From assembly GCA_008921705.1 (NCBI GenBank), contig VFFE01006970.1, positions 1,499,128-1,563,127 on the forward strand: 64,000 nucleotides of DNA. The letters run 5' to 3'. Numbering within the stretch: position 1 is the first letter of the stretch; each line of letters opens with the position of its first letter. The position numbers and the translations under genes were made by a program. The notes beneath the pieces were generated by a model that was not told the DNA's origin, made no database searches, and saw only the letters and a program-made list of their open reading frames with translations. Shown here one piece after another: positions 23,511 through 35,900 of the stretch. This DNA is from Burhinus oedicnemus (lineage: Eukaryota > Chordata > Aves > Charadriiformes > Burhinidae).

Positions 23511-26500
23511 AAACAAGGTGACATAACTAAGAAAAAGAAGAATACAAGGGAAGATGCATTATTTGGATGATTGCTAGCAGGCCAACTGTCTTCAGGTTTC
23601 TTGTAGACAGAGGACACTTGTTTTAATGAAAGATTTAAATCTGGATCTGCATTTGGAAATTGGGAGGGCAGTATGGATAAAATTGTGACAACATTGGGTT
23701 TAAAATTTAACAGGCACTGTTATATGCTGACACCCAGGACAGAGAAGAGGCAGAAGATGACCTTTTCATATAGAGTCTGAAGAGAGGTGGGAGAGCAGTC
23801 ACTGATCGGTGTTCTGAGCAGCTTACAGATGAAAACAGAGGGAGGTAGTCATGGAGGCAAATGAGGACATGAATTAGGGTTTTTGGTTGGTTTTTTTAAA
23901 AGGTAGATCCAGAAGTATATTTGTATCAATGGGAAACAGAGATAAGTGAATTTTTAAGGAAGACTCTGAGAGGGAAGAGGTGAAGTGGTGGAACAGGGCT
24001 ACAGGGACAGTTGAAAGAACAAGAAGAAAGTCTTTTTACAAGTAATTTATGCAAATAGCTAAAACATACTGCACTTGAAGGAGTAGTCAACAGAGTTGCA
24101 TCTTCTCTTTCATGAACACTTAGGAATTTTTGTTTAATCTGTTAAAGGATTTTTTTTCCTTTCTAAAAGCTTTGTAATATGTTTTACATGTCTGAAGTAC
24201 AAAATGAAGTTAGAAATATTTTCTAACAGTTGTACTAGGATTTGCTTGATCACTTTCATCACAGTGTCTGATAACTGTCCAAAAGGAACTAATCAAGTGC
24301 AAACGTGTTGTCAAACTCAGGTGCAAAATATTTTCCTATTAGCAGTTATATTGAACAGTTATATTTGGCTTTAACACAAGCCAAAATCAATAAAATAATA
24401 CTAAATGCTAGAGCCATTCTTGTTAAAGTAACAAAAGCAATGAGTTTGAAACCTGAAATGCTTGTCTTAAAACTAAGTTTCACCATCACAAATGAGACTA
24501 TTTATTTTTTCACAAGCTTCTGCAGAGTAGTGTCTCCCTGCTGCCAGCAATTCCCTCCTTCTCGCTGCTGTAGGATAAGTCACTTGGCACCTAGCAAGGC
24601 CCAGCTGCCTGTGAGGTCTGTCCCTGACCTTCTGCCTCCTGACGATAGCTGTGTCTGTGTCTGTCTCCTTTAGCCTTTCATCTAGGTGGTGTGGGATTTT
24701 CAAGAATAGCATGGCTAACTTGATTTGGAAATTAGCAGACCAACCTTTCTCCCCTGTCCACCCTCACAACTTTCTGTGATTAAGGAATGGCAGAAGACGA
24801 GCAGGGTAGCTCACCTGAAACTGAGCTTTGGAGCAAGTCATTGGGGTCACTGTACATTTCCCAGTGCCTAGCTTGGGGTATCTACGCCTTGTATCTGGCA
24901 GCTGTGATAGGAGAGAGTCAGGCTCCTATTGTGTGGTAGAGACAATGAAAGCAAAGGAACAATGCAGGGATACTGTTGTGGAACAGAAAACGTAACCCTA
25001 TCTGGAATGAAAATTTGGGGTCAAGAGAGTATACTTTGACTGTGCAAGCTAATATCTTTTCCATGAGCTCTGAAACTTTGCCAGTGTACTTTAAACTGGG
25101 TCAAGAATCCTTGTCTTGTCTTTCCCGGAGTTAATCTTGATGAATTTGTAACTGCTAAGTTAAATATGCCCAACTAAGTGTGCTGTCACACTGACAGGCA
25201 GATCCTTAGTTCAGTGCTGCTTTACCTTTGCTTGCTTGGATGGTAGCTGGGATGGTGCTGTATTGCTTTTATGGGGACAGGGAGCTGGCCTTAGCCTTCC
25301 TTGCTGGGCTGGAACTGGGGCTGTGTGGCTGTTGACATCTTTCCCCCATCAAGTGTAGGTAGTGATAAGAGCCAGTAAGGTGCGGAACTAATCAGCCTAC
25401 TGAGGCAGCTGGAGGTTTCTGGCTCCTGTGACAACCATAAAAGATCTTTGAATGATTTCTGGGATCGTAGGTGAGAAGCAGGGCCCGTCAACAGCTCCCT
25501 TGGGCCTCCTTCAAATTGCACTGTCACATGACATGAAGACCTAAATAATTTGTATAAATGATTAGTCTGAAAACTTGTTCTTAACCCAGTAAGCACCCCT
25601 CTGTAAAGAATATTTTTGGATGTATGTGAAAGTTTGATGTAAACATAAACCTTTGTACTTTTTTCTGTGATTGTATTCTTTAAAACCAGCTCCATACTTG
25701 TGCTCTCTGCACTGGGACTGAGTGACTTGTTCTGCTGCTGTTGAATCCCTTCAGCGCAGGAAATGTTTTGACTTGTGCCTACTTGGACCAGAAGGAAACT
25801 ACAGTCGTTATTCAAAAGCTTCCTCTTCTGACAGAATGATATTTATAAGCTCAAGTTGGGATAAACTTCTGCAGACAGTGGCAAGAATGTACACAGCAAA
25901 AATGAACCATTGCTGCTGGTAGAAAGGGTCGTCACTACCTTGGTGGTTTAGGAGAGCTGAGCAGAGTTCTACTTAGAAGTATGCTGTGAACTCTGAACCA
26001 GCTGTGAACCAGCTGGCAGTCTGGGGTTTAGTTAGGAGTGTGTGTCTGTGAGGGGGGATTTAACTCTGTGCTTTGCACAGGTATTTTTCACCTGTTCTCT
26101 TGCCCTACTCCCTTTCCTGAGTGCACCTATGCAACGTCTAGAGTGCTTTAAGCAAAGCTTTACTGTGAGCTGCAACTGACAAGAAACTATATGAACGTAT
26201 TGCCCATAAGGCACATTGTTCTGCTGTTTTATGATCTGTAATAGATTCTATGAAACATTTTACTTCCAGGAATTGATACAGGCTTTAAAAACTTTATTCT
26301 GATAAAGTGACATGCCTGAAACGAACTTGTCACTGTGTTCCTTTTAATTATTTTTCACACACTGTGTGAAATACTTCAATTCACCTGGTTAAAAGCCCCT
26401 AAAGCTAGGGAAGTTTGCTTTGCTATAACTAGATTTGAAAAACAGATAGAGGTATCAGACACTGTTGATAATGCATGGCTTGGATTATTCCACATAGGGT

Positions 26501-27454
26501 GACATTATTAGCCATGTAGGCTTTCGGTCTTCAGATTCCTATATTATGTAGGTGCAATGACTTGAGTAAGAAGATACTATGCCTGCAAAGGTATATTTCT
26601 TGTTTCCACTGAAATGAAGTTTCCTAAATTTTATTAATTGAATACTTCATGCATGTTTTATCTTATCTCAGAATTTCGTCCCTTACAGTCTACTCCACCA
26701 TTATCAAGGTGCTCACAGCATGGAAAGTTGTGCTCTTGTTAGTGGGGTGCTGTGATGTATTGTAGTGTTTACCATATTTTTTTATGGTTATCTCACTGCT
26801 TTCTAATGTTATTTCACAGTTAAGATGCACCAGTAGTTTGCAGTAGTTCCTATTCTATATCTTTCTGCATTCCCTTTTCAATTATAAATACATGGTTGTG
26901 CCTGTTTCTTGCTTGGTGTTAATTTGTAATATCATCCTCTTTAAAAATTCAAAGCATGTTGCTGATGCTCCTTGATGAGTTTCCAAGCTCATTGGTAGTG
27001 TGGTTGTGCTTGACAAAGGAGTGAAACGTGGAAGCGCTGACAAGCGGCTGATTGCTTATTCTTGGCCCCAAGCACAACGTTGCAATAGGAAAGGTTATTA
27101 TTATCTGTCACACAACGAGAGCCGTTATTTTCTAACTTCAGCACTGGCTTTATTTAGAAACTGTAGAAACTGAAGCGGAGGCTGGGCAGAGGTTCTCATG
27201 GTGAGAAGTAGCTCCCTGCAAATGCCCAGATTAGCTGGGAATGAGTTTTGAAGTCAACGGGGGTGTAGTGCCACTAGCATGGTCCTCTGCCTGGGCTGCA
27301 TCGCCCCAGTGAATCCTCTCATGGTTTTAGCTGTTACTATAGTATCTGCTGTGGCTTCATCTTCATAAATCTGCCACTCCACAGAGTATTCCAGAGAGCG
27401 CTGGCACCTTCAAGAACCCCAGGCCACCAGTGGCAGCCCAGGATATATCTACTT

Positions 27455-27464
27455 CCCCCCCCCC
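27455..27464. repeat. C10 homopolymer
   Basis: Ten consecutive C, with CGAAAT following the run. It is a simple repeat. Confidence 0.85.
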
Positions 27465-29323
27465 GAAATATTTGGCTGCTCCAGAATCTGTTTCTGATAC
27501 TGTTTTCTCTAGGGACCAGATTTTGTCAGCTTTGTACCCATACAGTGCTCAGCCTGGCACTGTATTAATTGCTCAGGTCTCTTAAGTAGTGCATTACAGT
27601 AGATGACAGGGATAACACTGTGTTTAGTTATCAAACAGGGTACAGTAGTGTCCAAACTGTCCAGTAGCTTGAATTTAAGCCATCATATACATTTAAGCAG
27701 CTCCTTTTTACACTAGGTCATGTATTTTCCTGTTGGTTATCATCCTCTGTCATGCATTCACTGGGATATTTCAGTGGTAAAAAAACCAATTGAAGTACTG
27801 TCACACAAGCTTCAGTCATTAGCACCAAATATTCCATTCATTTTAAATAACTTTAAATGCTGTATTTTTTGTGTTTCCCTACTTCATTTAGGACCACACG
27901 TACCTTGTGTAGACTTCTATTAGATTCCTGCCATATTCCAGATGTCCCTCATCTATATAGTCTGATATCTAGCTCTGCAAAAGCTGCAAGATGCAACGTC
28001 AGCCACTATTGCTTCATTTGTGCAACAACAATCATAAGACTTGGTATTTTTTCAGGCCTAGGAATTCTCTGTTAGACTACTGACTCAGCATAGTGTTATC
28101 CTAAATTACACAGGTCATGGTTACTTCTGGGAATTCATAAGAGGTCAGGAAGTGTTCAGGAAATTACTTAAATAAAAAAAAGCTCCAGTGACCTAAGGAA
28201 AACCGAAAGATTCACTCGCATGCCTGGCAGCTATTGAGCAAATAGAGTAGTGGAAAATAAAAGTAGTAAATGTTGAAAGGTTAGCCTGAGGCTGTACTTT
28301 CAGAAAGATGTTAAACTAGCACTGCCACCAAAAAAAGAGCCATCTTTCCTGTTTCTCTTCTTCCTGTGTTCTAGTATAGATGTTTGGCTGCATGGTGGCC
28401 CAGACGAGGAGAATGATTGAGCTTAATATTAAACTGGCAAGAAAAATGCAGAGGTTGTTTTTAATAGTGGGTCAGTTCAGTGTCTACCTCCTTACACTGC
28501 TGCATGAGCACTTGATCTGACAGGATGGCAAGGAGTGTCGCAGGAGCTGGGAGAAGCAGAGTGAGCAGCAGTGCTGCCTTTTATTTGGTTGCAGATGAAA
28601 ACCGTTCTAGAAGTGCTATGGGAGAGTGATGGTTTGTCAGACTTTTTCAAACATGGTTCATGATCATTCAGTTAAATCAACTGCTAAAGAAAAACGACAT
28701 GCTGTCTTGTCAGTTTGAATGGTCAATGTTGCTCTTCGCTTTTCTCTTGTATTGGGGAGGTATATGGCTTGGTCAGTGTCCCAAAAAAGCAGCACTGCAG
28801 TTGTGTACAGAACCCTTCTTATACGGAACCCTTCTCCTCTCCCTGCTTTTCATCTTGTAACCACAGAACCATTTTGGATATGGATTTCATTATAGACGCA
28901 GCTGACTTGAGCCAGAGGCCTATTTATTCACAGCTTTTAACTTTGAAGAAGTAACTTCTCATTCATGTAGCAAGCGTAATGGAAAAGACAGGAGGAACTT
29001 GACGGCTATTTTTAGGAAAAGATAGTGCTTATCCCAGCAAAACTAAAAAAGATGTTGAGACATTACAAACTTTAAACCCAGACAGATTTTTTTTTTAAAT
29101 TATTTTAAGGTGAAGGAGTTTCTTTTAATGTGTACCTCAGTTGCCCCATCAGCTTGAGTAGTCCTCCACTTACATTTTTATTTCTATGCAAATTGATATT
29201 CTCCTATGCGTTGTGTGAAAAACCACTAAAGAAAAGGAATCTGATAGTGCCAGAAAAATAGTAAACCTGATAAAGTGCTTTCAAATGCACAAAGTGCATT
29301 TTAAGCACAGGTTAATTACTTTT

Positions 29324-29365
29324 ATTTTCACAAATGAAAGTAATATTTTCACAACTAAAAGTAAT
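29324..29365. repeat. Imperfect 21-bp tandem repeat, two copies
   Basis: ATTTTCACAAATGAAAGTAAT (29324-29344) is followed directly by a second copy (29345-29365) that differs at two positions (19 of 21 identical). It is a small local duplication. The minus-strand translation shows it as a repeated CENITF peptide, which is not thought to be real protein. Confidence 0.75.
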
Positions 29366-32300
29366 GTTATTGCACAAATGCATCAGCATAACAGCTGACA
29401 CAATGGTTTTGTAATAGACTGTATGATTCAGAAGGAGGGGTGAGCAGACAAGTAGTGGTAGGTGTACAGATGCCATCAAAAAGGCTACCAAGAAGACAAG
29501 GCATGAAACCAGCCTGCTCACCTTGCCTGACATCAGAAATCTGGAAAATTCTTGTTTAAGGAAAAACAAACAAAAAAAGAGAGGGATGGTGATTTAGAAG
29601 AAATTGCTCAGTTGAAGACAGAGAGCTCTAGGATGTTGATTAACATGACATTAAGGAGTCTTAAGCAGTGTGCTGGTGAAAGTTTGTGGAAGTGGCCCAG
29701 TGCTAAGACACGGGCATAGAAGTAGTTTGTGTGAAATGCTGCAGCGGGAAAGAGAGGTAACTATTAAGGAAAGGTTTGGTGGCAGGTTCAGTAGAGCATC
29801 TTGGGTGCAGGTGCATCCCTGGATAGAGTTAGGAGAGCTGTGCAGCTGGATTCCAGGGATTAGTTAATTTGGCAGGAAGCTTCATCCTTGCACAGGTCAG
29901 AACTGACATGAAGTCATCACTACTCACAGCACGTTGTCAGAAGCCGAAATGGTTGTGACCCTGGAGGCAGAGCTGAAGAGTCACACAAGTATGACATGCC
30001 CAGATGTATTATGGAGACTGCAAATCTGGGTTAGCTGCTGGATGAGGGACTTGCAGCAAGCAAAGTAACAGGTTTTTGATGGGAAGTTATGTACATCTTA
30101 GAAGCTGGCATTTGGTACAATGTAGTAAGACTGGGTTACTTCTATATAGAAATCTTCCAGTGTTTAATTTAAAACCCACTGAAAACTAGCAAAAAGCTGA
30201 AAATACAAGGTAAGTGAAGAAAGATCGTTGGCAAAAGATCCCCTGACTAGGAGACAGAATGTTTAATTTGCTAATCACTTACTATTCTGAATTTTATATG
30301 GGAAGTTACCATGCCACATGTAGAAAATAGAATTACGGAAATTAAAAGGCAGACAAGCTTTTAGTATAACGACACAAAACCCAATAAGCACACGTTCTGT
30401 GGTCGGGTTGTAGGAAGTTCTGTGCCAGAAAACTGGGGATACAAGTGTGAACTGATCGTGTCTGGAAGGGGGCAGAGTGATTAAAATCCAGCGCCTATGT
30501 TTGTCTTAACTATCTGCCTTTGCTGTGTTCTGGGGCTTCCCCCCTATTTGCGTTGTGAAATTCATTGCTTAATGTGGCACACTGCTCAAGTGGTTATTTG
30601 AAGTTTATTTAGAAACATAATGCAAGCTACAGCATCTTTGGGACCAAAGGATATTTAATGTGGGAGTGGACACTTTCTGGCCTTTGCAGTCCCCATTGTA
30701 AAGGAGACAGCTCTTTAGTAGCTATGGTATTAAAGATTACATTAGATTTCCAACTAAGCTTTTCAGTATAAATACTGGACATAACATAAATTCAGGGAAA
30801 GCAGACAACAGATTTGCACACAATACAGAAAGCTATGAGGATTTTATTTTCTTCCTTACTCTCCTTGTCTAGTTCTTAAAACCCAAAATGTAGTGTGGTA
30901 GATAGGCCTGCTTTTGAAAGAAAAATTTAACCGAGTCCTTGGAAAGAAAAAGACAAATTTGTCATAAAGAGATTCTTCATAGATGCCAGATATCTTCATG
31001 AAAACTTCCTTTTTCAGATTCTATAGGAAACCTACTATGAAACTCATTTCAGAATGTGAAGGCTCTGATATAATTTTCTGAATCAAATTTATTTAAAGTG
31101 TAAAATTGGTTCTGCTAACATCCCTGTGTTCTGAGAAGATTGCTATTTGCCCTACAGCCCACATAAGGGAAGAAATGAGTAAGACGTTTACTTCCCCCTT
31201 CAAGCTATCCACCCTTGATGAAGGGGGTAACTGCAGCTCCAAGGAGGCAAACAGCATTCAGGGAGACGGGGAACGTAGCCCCCATGTTGCTATTCCAGGT
31301 GCCACTCCAGGGAAGCCATCTGCAGCAAGTAACTGGCATATGCCTCAACCCCTTTCTTAGTGGAAAGGAGCTGGACTCAAATACTGGTTTGCATATGAAG
31401 GGAGTTATATTGTAATCATACAGCAAGGAGAGCGTTGTCCTGTGACAATCTGAATGCCTTTGCTACTAGAGGTTTTATTCCAGTTTCCTAATGGAACAAA
31501 TATTGTTTGAGAGCACCTGTTCATTTGCCCCCTTCCCCTTGATTTTTTTTGAACCCTCTGGACAGTACCAGCAAGAGTTGACAGAAGAGTAGAGGTCTGT
31601 AATGCATTTGTAGGAAGACAATAGCTCTTTTAGATTGAAAGCTGAATAGAGGAATATGACACAAATTAGTGCTCCTAACTGAATGAAAACCTCCATTTTG
31701 AGAGGCAGCAGCCAGTGGCCAAGTCACATAGGTGTGCTGGCCACTCAGTCAGTACCTGTGTTGCTCTGTAGCAGTCCAGCATCTACTGTCGCTTTCCCAG
31801 CTGTGCAGGTATAAGATACAAGTGGAAGCTGGTGCAAGGTGTGGTGAGGGTGGGTAGAGGTTGAGGTGATTAGAAGACACTGGGTGCAAATCCATGGTTG
31901 TCCAAGCTTCATTAATTCTGCTGCTTTTGAAACAACTTTTAGAGGCTTTTGGCTGCTGGGTTCCTCATAAAAAGCTTAAGTAATTTAATAATATGCAGAT
32001 AGACATAAAAGTTTCACATATTTCTAAGCACGTAAAACAATTCTTTTTATGCCACCCATGTCAAAATACAAAGAGGAGTGAAAATGCTGAAGTTTTATCT
32101 TCCTGATTTCTCTTTGAGGTTAAGAAAAAAAATAAACAGTAGCTCTGGAGGATTTTTGGTATAATGATGAAGGCTTCATTTACCCTTGTATTTCACTTAC
32201 CTAAATGGAAGTCTTACCAGTTAAAAAGCAAGAGAGGAATGAAGAGTGCTAAGGAGAGGCTGTCTGCAGCTCCCTAATGAAATGCCAGTCCTCATAGTCG

Positions 32301-32615
32301 GCAGTTCTAGTATTTGCTGTCTGATCCTAAGTGGCATTTACTGCAGATGAGATCCTAAGGGAGTTCAGTTCAGCCTGGTGAGCTGGAGGAGGGATTGTAC
32401 TAACATGAGATTTGTAAACAAGGAAAAGCATCAAATATATGAAATCAAATTTCTGTGGGTTTGCTGACAGCTCACACCTAGTTTCAATAATATACTTTGC
32501 TCTCAGCATCTTCACCTGTCGGGAAAGAGACAGGAAGGAGAGTGCCTCAGAGCAGCTTCCTTGGATTTTAGCAATCGAGATGTAGACAAGGAAGATTAAT
32601 AACAGAGAAATAATA

Positions 32616-32855
32616 CAGAATCATGGAGCATAGAGGCTTTAAAGGGTTTAAAGGTTTAAAGCCTTAAAATAGAGTAGCAGCATAGCTGAGGTTGGAAGGC
32701 ACCTCTGAAGGTGGTCTAGTTCAGCCCCCTGCTCAAGCAGGGCAACCTAGAGCCAGTTGCCCAGGACCATGTCAAGTCGGGTTTTGAATATCTCCAAGGA
32801 TGGAGACACCATAACCTCCCTAGGCAACCTGCAGCAATGTGTGACCACCTGCCCG

Positions 32856-32859
<4 letters not shown>
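32616..32859 (-). mobile_element. CR1 LINE 3' fragment, antisense to SH3KBP1
   Basis: On the + strand this is the reverse complement of a CR1 3' end. It has GCTGAGGTTGGAAGGCACCT, then CCCCTGCTCAAGCAGGGCAA, then GTTTTGAATATCTCCAAGGA and the GGAGACACCATAACCTCCCT block. Left of these, CAGAATCATGGAGCATAGAG is a worn octamer tail, interrupted by a TTTAAAGG-type mini-repeat at about 32637-32665. Only about the last 240 bases of the element remain, so no coding part survives. The right edge, where the element is truncated, runs straight into a 46-base A tract. Confidence 0.92.

Positions 32860-32905
<46 letters not shown>
32860..32905. repeat. A46 homopolymer at the truncated end of a CR1 copy
   Basis: Forty-six consecutive A on the + strand follow GCCCGGTTT at the end of the antisense CR1 fragment. 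CR1 has no poly(A) tail, and this lies at its 5' (truncated) side, so it is not a CR1 tail. An intact reverse-complement CR1 would have a short internal A run (cagtaaaaaag) near here, so expansion of that run is the simplest explanation. It is the longest homopolymer in the window. Confidence 0.9.
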
Positions 32906-32909
<4 letters not shown>

Positions 32910-35900
32910 GAAAACCATTAGCTATATTCCATTAACAACTAGAGATCCTGGTCCAGTACTGGTCCAGTGATATCCCTGGTTTCCTACTCTTCTGGTTGCT
33001 GGCCAAGTAGCAAGAAGCTGTACAGACAGGAGCATGTAGTCTTGAATGCTCGAGGCACAAGTTGTAAGTTATTGCAGAATGAAGTCACACCGTGTCTCAG
33101 GCTAGTTTCTTAAAATGCAGACTTACTCCTCTATATTTACAAAGACATTTTGGACGGGAATGCTCTAGAAAGTGTCATTGTACAGGGAAGAAAAAGGTAA
33201 ATGTGGACAGGATAAGAGGATGTCAGGAAAGGCTGAGGGGATCCATACAATATATGTATTGTGCATGGGTGAGTGCACAGCTGAAAATGCGAACACAAGT
33301 AAATGTTGGCCATAGAGTCCATTAGCTGATGCTGAAAGACTGGAAGGTCAAAGAGGTACTGTTATAATGTGGTGTCAAGCACTGCTCAAGTGTGTCTGCC
33401 TCTCTTGCCAGTGCTCTCCTATTAGAGCAGCATCTCTAGCATAGATGGTAACTCGTGTGGTCAGCTGGTCTCAGTAATGCATTGCATCCTTTAACTGGCA
33501 GCTTTAAACAGAGAAGCTTTTGGAGGTTGACACCACATAGCTCCCACGCAGGACAGCACTGGAGCAATTTCATTTTCAATTGCCTGTCTTGAAAAACATC
33601 TTTGGGGGATCACCTTCATTTCTCACATCATTCTCCCAGTAGTCATTTAAAACAAAGGATTTATGTCTGTAGACCAAAGATTAAAACAGTGAGAAATGTG
33701 AATATGAGCAAGGTAACTAAGAGGTAAATACAGCCCTGGAAGTAGGGGGAGGTAGCATAAGTAGAAGAAAACAATCAGTTAAAATGTGTTCAAAATTAGA
33801 AGATATCAATGGTGCCTTTTACAAATAAACTGTTCCTGTATCATTTGAAATCAACAGAGAAGCAGTCAGGAGGAGAGAGGGCAGATGACAAATGATTCAT
33901 TTGCTCGCCTCCTCCTTGAGATTCTTTACTTTGCCAGCTTGAGATAACAGATGTCTTAAAGATTATGAATTCACAGGAAAATAATGTAAGACAATGGGCA
34001 GCCAAGACAGTGTTCTGATAGTCTAAATATTTTGTTTCTTATATTTTATAGTCTGTTGGATCTCAAAATCTAGAAAAGCTCTTATATCAATGAATGACTT
34101 TGCTCACAAACATTTTGGTTCAATGAGGCTTTCAGTGAGGAGAAGCGGTTCTTCTGTATTTGGACTATAATCTGTTTTGTTTGTTGTGACTCAGCCTTTG
34201 GTTACAGGCAAGTCAGCTGGGCATGGGAAACGTGAAGACTGATTGTCTGTTGTGCTGCACATCAAATATAGTGCTTTTTGCAGAACTTTGTGATCATTGG
34301 TGAGAACAAATTTCAAAGGACGCTTGTCTTTTTTATCTGTATGAGGTCTTTCAAAGTTAATTCAGAACAGCCTGTATTTTCAGCTTAAGTAGGGGGTCAT
34401 TTCTCTGCAGTCACTGTTCACTAGGTGAGGTTCTTGCCTTAATATGCTAATCTCTTCAGGGATCGCTAACGTCCACCACCCAGGTCTGTATTGAAGATGC
34501 CAAAGAATACTTTAACCTGAGACTTGTTACAGCACAACCTTTGCAATCCAAACCAAACATGACAGTGTATTCTTTGTGGGTTTCTACATTGAGAACACAC
34601 TTCATTTAAAATATTGGAAACAGAATAAGATGTGAAGTAATTATTCTGACTCAGAAAGGGCGTATTTATATACTCCCACTGTAAGCAAAAGGCTAGATAC
34701 ATTGGTGAATATTTTATCATTCATGTGGATCCCTGTGCTAACTGAAGTGAAAACTGAAGGACTGGCAGTTCTGCAGCGGCTGCCAATACTGTGTACTGTA
34801 AAAGAAGGGACTATGTTTGCATAGTCACTCTGGCTTTGTCTGCAAGCAAACATGTCGCCATGCAAGTGCTATGTTCTGTACTGGAGAGGTGGTCTTCAGT
34901 TAGACAGACTCTGTGTCTCTGTCTTCCTCTATTTCCACATACAAATTTGGCTTTGTTCACTAAGCTATTTGGAGTTCAGAGGTCTTTTACATGCATACGT
35001 ATCCATTGCAAATTGATTTGCAAGAGCATGTTTAGTCTCACAGTGAAGGCCAAATGGTCATCAGATTTGTTGTCATCCCAGCTCCGGGTTAAACTTGATC
35101 TGTTGAAAAAAGAGATGAAACAGTGCTACGTTTTCTTTTGCCTGTTAGGACTGAGTCATCATCCCACCTTAGCAGACTCTTTTCTAAGTATAAATACTCT
35201 CTTTGTCTTTATGAAAGGTTGGAGTTTCAGTGCAGGTTTCAGCTCTCTTAGTGGGTTTTAAGATACTGAACATCTGTGAACACTGCAAAATAATAAAACA
35301 ACAAGACAAGTGATCTAAGAGCAGACAAAGAAATGTAATTTACTCAAAAAAAAAAAAGACTGACTTAAGTAATAAGGGATATTTCTGTAAATAAAAAAGT
35401 ATGAATTACCTCAGAGGCAAATAAGTTATCAGGTGTTTTGTATGCTTCAGCATCTGTCTTCAAAGGCAAAAGACAGTGAATTACTCAAAGCTTTACATAT
35501 ATTTATATTAATTTTTCCTTGCGGCTCAAAGATATCAAGTCTCTTTTGTGTGGTGCTTGATTTAAAATTTTGTCTGAAATATGGACTCCTAGATTTGCTT
35601 TTGTTATTTTTTTATCTTAGGTATTGATAGAGATTTCTCCTATGCTTAAGTAAAGCTTTCTATATTACTGAATTTCCTTACTCTCTGGTTTTCAATAATG
35701 CAAGCAGCACACACTTTGTAAGAACAGCCAGGGTGCATATTAGTTTCCAGGTGCTGCTTTTTGTGAAGATATTTAGACTGATATTAGTAGATGATTTAAT
35801 ATTTACAGATAACTGTATCAGGATATAGTGTAGCTCATAGTAGCTCTGTAAGCAAACATGCTGCTGCTGTTCGTAACATACAAAATAATTTTAGCCCTGA

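Noticed and set aside
25291..25815. 174-codon open frame, - strand, the longest in the window
   Set aside because: Composition (Ser/Gln/Leu) and lack of any motif suggest chance. It does not extend into plausible exons and has no retroelement signature.
34791..35261. 156-codon open frame, + strand
   Set aside because: No recognisable domain; Cys/Phe/Ser-rich as expected for random T-rich sequence.
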